A stretch of DNA of 64,000 nucleotides from VRUE01 sp963796705. GTDB lineage: Bacteria; Actinomycetota; Thermoleophilia; Solirubrobacterales; 70-9. A model generated the notes under the pieces. That model was not told the DNA's origin, did no database searches, and was given only the letters and a program-made list of their open reading frames with translations. The position numbers were made by a program, and so were the translations under genes. This document shows positions 60,482-64,000 of the stretch, piece after piece; position 1 is the stretch's first letter, and each line of letters starts with the position of its first letter. The stretch lies in contig CAWCMK010000002.1 of NCBI GenBank assembly GCA_963796705.1, positions 248,001 through 312,000 on the forward strand, given 5' to 3'.

Positions 60482-62746
60482 ATGACTTCCCGAGTTGACA
60501 TGCATTGCCATTCCACCGCGTCGCAGCTCTCGCGGCTGGGGGTTCAACGCAGTCTCGGGTTACCGGAGTGCGCGACGCCGCCGCAGGAGGTCTATGAGCT
60601 GGCCAAGCGGCGGGGAATGGACTTCGTCACGATCACCGACCACGACACGATCGACGGCTGTCTGGAGCTGGCCGACCGTCACGATTGCTTCGTCTCCGAG
60701 GAGCTGACCGCCCGCTTCGCCGGTGAGCCCCAGGCGGTACACGTCCTCTGCTACGGGATCACTCCCGGGGACCATGAGTGGCTGCAGGCACACGCCGGCG
60801 ATGTTGAGGCCTGCGCCGCCTACCTTCACGAGAACGAGATGACGTGCGCCCTGGCGCACCCCTTCTACAACGTCGGCGCCCCCCTGGGGCGCCGCCACCG
60901 ACGTCGCCTGGCCGAGCTCTTCCCGATCTGGGAGGTGCGCAACGGTTCGCGCGCGGCGGAGCTGAACATGCCGGCGGTGCTCTACGTCGAAACCCGTGCG
61001 GGAATCGGCATCGGCGGCTCCGATGATCACGCCGGCGTCGACATCGGCCGTACCTTCACCGAGGCACCGGCCGCGTCTACGCCGGAAGAGTTTCTCGGGC
61101 GCCTGCGCGAAGGCACCGGCGTGGAGCCGGGCGGCGAGCAGGGCTCGGCCGCCAAGTGGGCCCACGCGGCGATGGCGCTCGCGACTCGCGCCCTCACCCT
61201 CGATGGACGGACCGGGGGTGAGGGCGCGCCCGAACCCGCGGTCGTGCTCAAGATCGCCCAGCGCGTGATCGGTGAGGGTGCAGCCCGGGAGGGCAAGGTG
61301 GCAACCGACATCGGTCCCCAGGACGGCCGCGCGCTGCTCGAGGCCTGGCTGCGCTCGGTGGGCCTTGAGCCGCGCGGTCGCGAGCTGATCGAGTACCTGC
61401 AATCGGAGGGCTTCTCCCACGCCGATCTCTACCGACGGGCCCGCCGGGCGCACGAGCGGCGCCTGCGCACGGCGGTGGAGAGGGGCGCCGAGACTCTCCT
61501 CGCGGGCGACTTCGTGGGGGCCTTCTCGGGCCTCTTTGAGGCGGTGATGCCGGCGATCCCCTACGCGCCCGCGGCCGCCTTCCTCGGTGCGGAGAAGGCA
61601 AAGCTCGCGTCGCGTAACGAGCGCCCCCGGGTCGCCCTGATCGCCGACGGCATAGAGGCGATGCACGGGGTCACCCGCACGATCGAACAGGTTCGCGAGC
61701 TCGGAGTCCCCGGATTCGAGGTCGAGGTCATCGGGACAGATGCGGGCGTCGACCGCCGGTTGCCGGCCGCCGCCGCGCTCGCGGTCCCCCACTATGAGGG
61801 GATGTCGCTCGGGGTTCCGGGTTTGCCCGACCTCGTCGAAACGCTTGCCGAGGGACGCTACGAGTTGCTGCACGTCACCGCCCCGGGCCCGGCGGGCATC
61901 GCGGCGACGCTGCTCAGTCGCGTTACCGGCCTACCGCTGCTCGGCAGCTACCACACCGAGCTCGCCTCCTATGCGGGCCTGCGCAGCGGCGACAGCGGCT
62001 TGGAGGCGCTCGCGCGAGCCGCCCTCGGCGCCTTCTACAGGGCCCCTTCGGTGGTGCTCTCCCCGAGTCCCGCCGCTGACCGTTCACTGATCGAGCTGGG
62101 GGCCGACCCGGCCCGAATCGGACGCTGGGAGCGCGGCGTTGACGTCTCCCGTTTCGACCCCGGGAAGGGCGACCGCGGCGCCTTTCCGGGGGAGCTGAAG
62201 GTGCTCTACGCCGGCCGCCTCACCCGCGAGAAGGGCTGCGATCTGCTGGCCGAGAGCTTCCTGCGCGCCCACGCCGTCGATCCTCGCCTGCACCTGCTGC
62301 TGGCCGGCGGGGGGCCCGAGGAGCCCGAGCTCCGCGAGCGCCTCGGCGAGCATGCCACCTTCCTCGGCTGGCTCGATGGCGAGGAGCTGGCCCGCGCCTA
62401 CGCGAGCGCTGACATCTTCCTCTTCTGCTCGCGCACGGACACCTATGGCCAGGTGGTCGTTGAGGCCGGGGCCAGCGGGCTGGCGATCGTCGCGGTCGCC
62501 GAGGGCGGCCCCGCCTCGCTGATTGAGAACCGTCACACCGGAATGCTCTGTTCTTCGGACCCCGATCACGTCGCCGGTGCGGTGCTGCAGCTCGCCTCCT
62601 CACCGCTGCTGCGCCGCCATCTCGGCTCCTCGGCCGCCCGCGCCTTCCGCGGACGCTCCTGGGAGCGGGCCTTGGAGCAGCTCGCCAGGGGCTACACGAG
62701 GGCCCTCGCGGCTGGCGCCGAGCAAGCTGCCGCCCGCGCCGCCTGA
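60482..62746 (+). CDS. PHP-domain/GT4 glycosyltransferase fusion
   Basis: 754 residues. N-terminal PHP domain (about 1-210): metal motifs DMHCHSTA, TITDHDTIDG, ALAHPFYNVGA and GGSDDHAGV, a complete set for a trinuclear phosphoesterase. A helical linker (about 215-375) joins a GT4 (GT-B) domain: RVALIADGIEAMHGVTRTI, YHTELASYAG, LYAGRLTREKGCDLL, and the donor motif SRTDTYGQVVVEAGASGLA with its E-x7-E pattern, as in MgtA/PimB/SqdX-type lipid glycosyltransferases. I chose ATG 60482 as GAGGGAG lies 6 nt before it. Four PHO-box-like repeats upstream place it in the Pho regulon (inference). The PHP substrate is unknown. Confidence 0.85.
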   Translation: MTSRVDMHCHSTASQLSRLGVQRSLGLPECATPPQEVYELAKRRGMDFVTITDHDTIDGCLELADRHDCFVSEELTARFAGEPQAVHVLCYGITPGDHEWLQAHAGDVEACAAYLHENEMTCALAHPFYNVGAPLGRRHRRRLAELFPIWEVRNGSRAAELNMPAVLYVETRAGIGIGGSDDHAGVDIGRTFTEAPAASTPEEFLGRLREGTGVEPGGEQGSAAKWAHAAMALATRALTLDGRTGGEGAPEPAVVLKIAQRVIGEGAAREGKVATDIGPQDGRALLEAWLRSVGLEPRGRELIEYLQSEGFSHADLYRRARRAHERRLRTAVERGAETLLAGDFVGAFSGLFEAVMPAIPYAPAAAFLGAEKAKLASRNERPRVALIADGIEAMHGVTRTIEQVRELGVPGFEVEVIGTDAGVDRRLPAAAALAVPHYEGMSLGVPGLPDLVETLAEGRYELLHVTAPGPAGIAATLLSRVTGLPLLGSYHTELASYAGLRSGDSGLEALARAALGAFYRAPSVVLSPSPAADRSLIELGADPARIGRWERGVDVSRFDPGKGDRGAFPGELKVLYAGRLTREKGCDLLAESFLRAHAVDPRLHLLLAGGGPEEPELRERLGEHATFLGWLDGEELARAYASADIFLFCSRTDTYGQVVVEAGASGLAIVAVAEGGPASLIENRHTGMLCSSDPDHVAGAVLQLASSPLLRRHLGSSAARAFRGRSWERALEQLARGYTRALAAGAEQAAARAA

Positions 62747-62765
62747 GCCTGCCGGAGAGCCCCTC

Positions 62766-64000
62766 GTGCCTCAGTACGATGGGCAGATCGACGATCCGAG
62801 CCTCTATTTCAACCGCGAGCTCTCCTGGCTGGACTTCAACCAGCGGGTGCTCGAGCTCGCCGAGGATCCGAGCGTGCCGCTGCTTGAGCAGGTCCGCTTC
62901 TGTTCGATCTACGCGTCGAACCTCGATGAGTTCTTCATGGTCAGGGTGGCGGGGCTGTTCGACCAGCTCGATGCCGGGATCGACGCCCGCGGCCCCGACG
63001 GGATGGCACCGGGAGAGCAGATCGACGCCATCCAGGCCCGGGTGCTGGAGCTCGACCGCCGCCTGCACAGCTGCTTTGAGGCGATGCTTCCCGAGCTCGA
63101 GCAACACGGGATACGGATCGTCTCCCTGGAGACCGCGACCGAGGCCGAGCGGCGGGAGATCGACGCCCGCTTTCACGAGCAGATCTTCCCCGCGCTGACG
63201 CCCCTGGTGATCGGGCTCGGCCGGCCTTTCCCCTACATCTCGAACCTCTCGCTGAGCCTCGGCGTGCTGCTGCGCGACCCCGAGAGCGGCACCGAGATCA
63301 TCGCCCGGGTCAAGGTGCCGAAGGAGCTGCTGGGGCGCTTCCTTGTGCTGGGCGAGGAGGGCACCGCCCTGGTGCCGCTCGAGGAGGCGATCGCCGCCAA
63401 TCTGGACAGCCTCTTCCCCGGCACCGAGGTGATCGACTACGGCTACTTCCGGGTCACCCGCGACGCCGACTTCAACGTTTCCGATGAGGCCGATGACCTC
63501 CTGCAGGCGGTCCAGGACGAGATCCGTCGGCGCCGCTTCGGCGAGGTTGTGCGCCTCGAGATCGCCGCCGCCATGAACCCGAAGCTGCGCGAACAGTTGA
63601 TCGAGGCGCTGCGGCTCGAGGAGCGGGAGGTCTATGACGTCGATGGGCTGATCGACTTCGGCGACCTCGGCACGATCGCCGATCTGCCGGGTGGGCAGGA
63701 GCTCTGCTACCCACCCTGGACGCCGGTCACCCAGGCGCGCCTCCAGGGAGAGGACGGTGAGCAGGTCGACATGTTCGCGACGATCCGCCAGGGCGACGTG
63801 CTCGTCCATCACCCCTATGACTCCTTCGGCAGCTCGGTCGAGCGTTTCGTCGACCAGGCCGTCGCCGACCCCAACGTCCTCGCGATCAAGCAGACGGTCT
63901 ACCGAACGAGCGACGACTCGCCCCTGGTGCCGGCGCTGATCCGGGCCTCCGAACGGGGCAAGCAGGCGGTCTGCATGGTTGAGCTCAAAGCCCGCTTTGA
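62766..64000 (+). CDS. ppk1: Polyphosphate kinase 1, 3'-truncated by the window end
   Basis: The first 411 codons of PPK1, which makes polyphosphate from ATP. The N domain has YFNRELSWLDFNQRVLELA, the H domain SIYASNLDEFFMVRVAGL, and AIKQTVYRTSDDSPLV and VELKARF mark the C1 nucleotide-binding part. The phospho-His of the family lies past the window edge. GTG start 19 nt after the glycosyltransferase gene, so the two may be co-transcribed and thus both under Pho control. Confidence 0.95.
   Translation, partial: MPQYDGQIDDPSLYFNRELSWLDFNQRVLELAEDPSVPLLEQVRFCSIYASNLDEFFMVRVAGLFDQLDAGIDARGPDGMAPGEQIDAIQARVLELDRRLHSCFEAMLPELEQHGIRIVSLETATEAERREIDARFHEQIFPALTPLVIGLGRPFPYISNLSLSLGVLLRDPESGTEIIARVKVPKELLGRFLVLGEEGTALVPLEEAIAANLDSLFPGTEVIDYGYFRVTRDADFNVSDEADDLLQAVQDEIRRRRFGEVVRLEIAAAMNPKLREQLIEALRLEEREVYDVDGLIDFGDLGTIADLPGGQELCYPPWTPVTQARLQGEDGEQVDMFATIRQGDVLVHHPYDSFGSSVERFVDQAVADPNVLAIKQTVYRTSDDSPLVPALIRASERGKQAVCMVELKARF

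Overview
The window is about 64 kb of very GC-rich, gene-dense chromosomal DNA from a bacterium. Several features point to an actinobacterium, probably a deep-branching class such as Thermoleophilia (inference). These are the order sua5-glyA-wecA-atpI-atpBEFHAGDC at the left end, an Rpf-type secreted transglycosylase, many GTG and TTG starts, and many start codons sitting 6-8 nt after a TANNNT hexamer with no room for a Shine-Dalgarno site. No rRNA, tRNA, CRISPR array or prophage was seen. The only RNA gene recognised is tmRNA (ssrA).

Layout. 1-4.6 kb: end of a Sua5/YrdC gene, a GNAT acetyltransferase, glyA, a DUF354 glycosyltransferase-like gene and a WecA-type phosphoglycosyltransferase. 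4.7-11.9 kb: complete F1Fo ATP synthase operon. 12.0-20.5 kb: M20 peptidase, LCP cell-wall ligase, UDP-sugar dehydrogenase, two sugar nucleotidyltransferases, PGI/PMI isomerase and adenosylhomocysteinase, mostly cell-surface sugar metabolism. 20.7-24.4 kb: hpf, secA and a SnoaL-like gene. 24.4-26.5 kb: the only mobile DNA, a 5'-truncated IS110-family transposase next to an intact IS481-family element with recognisable inverted repeats. 26.5-36.2 kb: methyltransferase, prfB with a programmed +1 frameshift, esterase, secreted acidic protein, an ECF sigma factor/MGMT pair, nadC, Fpg-type glycosylase, nadA and transketolase. 36.3-41.3 kb: ftsE-ftsX-ctpA-rnr-smpB. 41.3-51.5 kb: a proline-rich membrane protein ending in a helix-hairpin-helix domain, a flavin disulfide reductase, ssrA, redoxin, DUF1697, MBL hydrolase, OsmC, P450, purU, an Rpf-like protein and an HD-domain protein.

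52-64 kb is a coherent phosphate/polyphosphate block. It holds an OmpR/PhoB-type response regulator, a stand-alone winged-helix regulator, pstS-pstC-pstA-pstB-phoU, a Ppx/GppA phosphatase, a CHAD domain split over two genes, a GNAT gene on the other strand, a PHP-domain/GT4 glycosyltransferase fusion, and ppk1, which runs off the window. Four places in this block carry 2-4 direct repeats spaced exactly 11 bp with TTCAC or TTTACA cores, the form of PhoP/PHO boxes. They precede the response regulator, the winged-helix gene, pstS and the PHP-GT4 fusion. I infer that the fusion belongs to the Pho regulon and may act in phosphate-sparing envelope glycolipid synthesis.

Two window-wide patterns stand out. 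One is frequent apparent leaderless transcription. The other is a Glu codon bias: extracytoplasmic segments (FtsX loops, LCP, PstS, CtpA) mostly use GAA, while cytoplasmic segments, even of the same protein, mostly use GAG.
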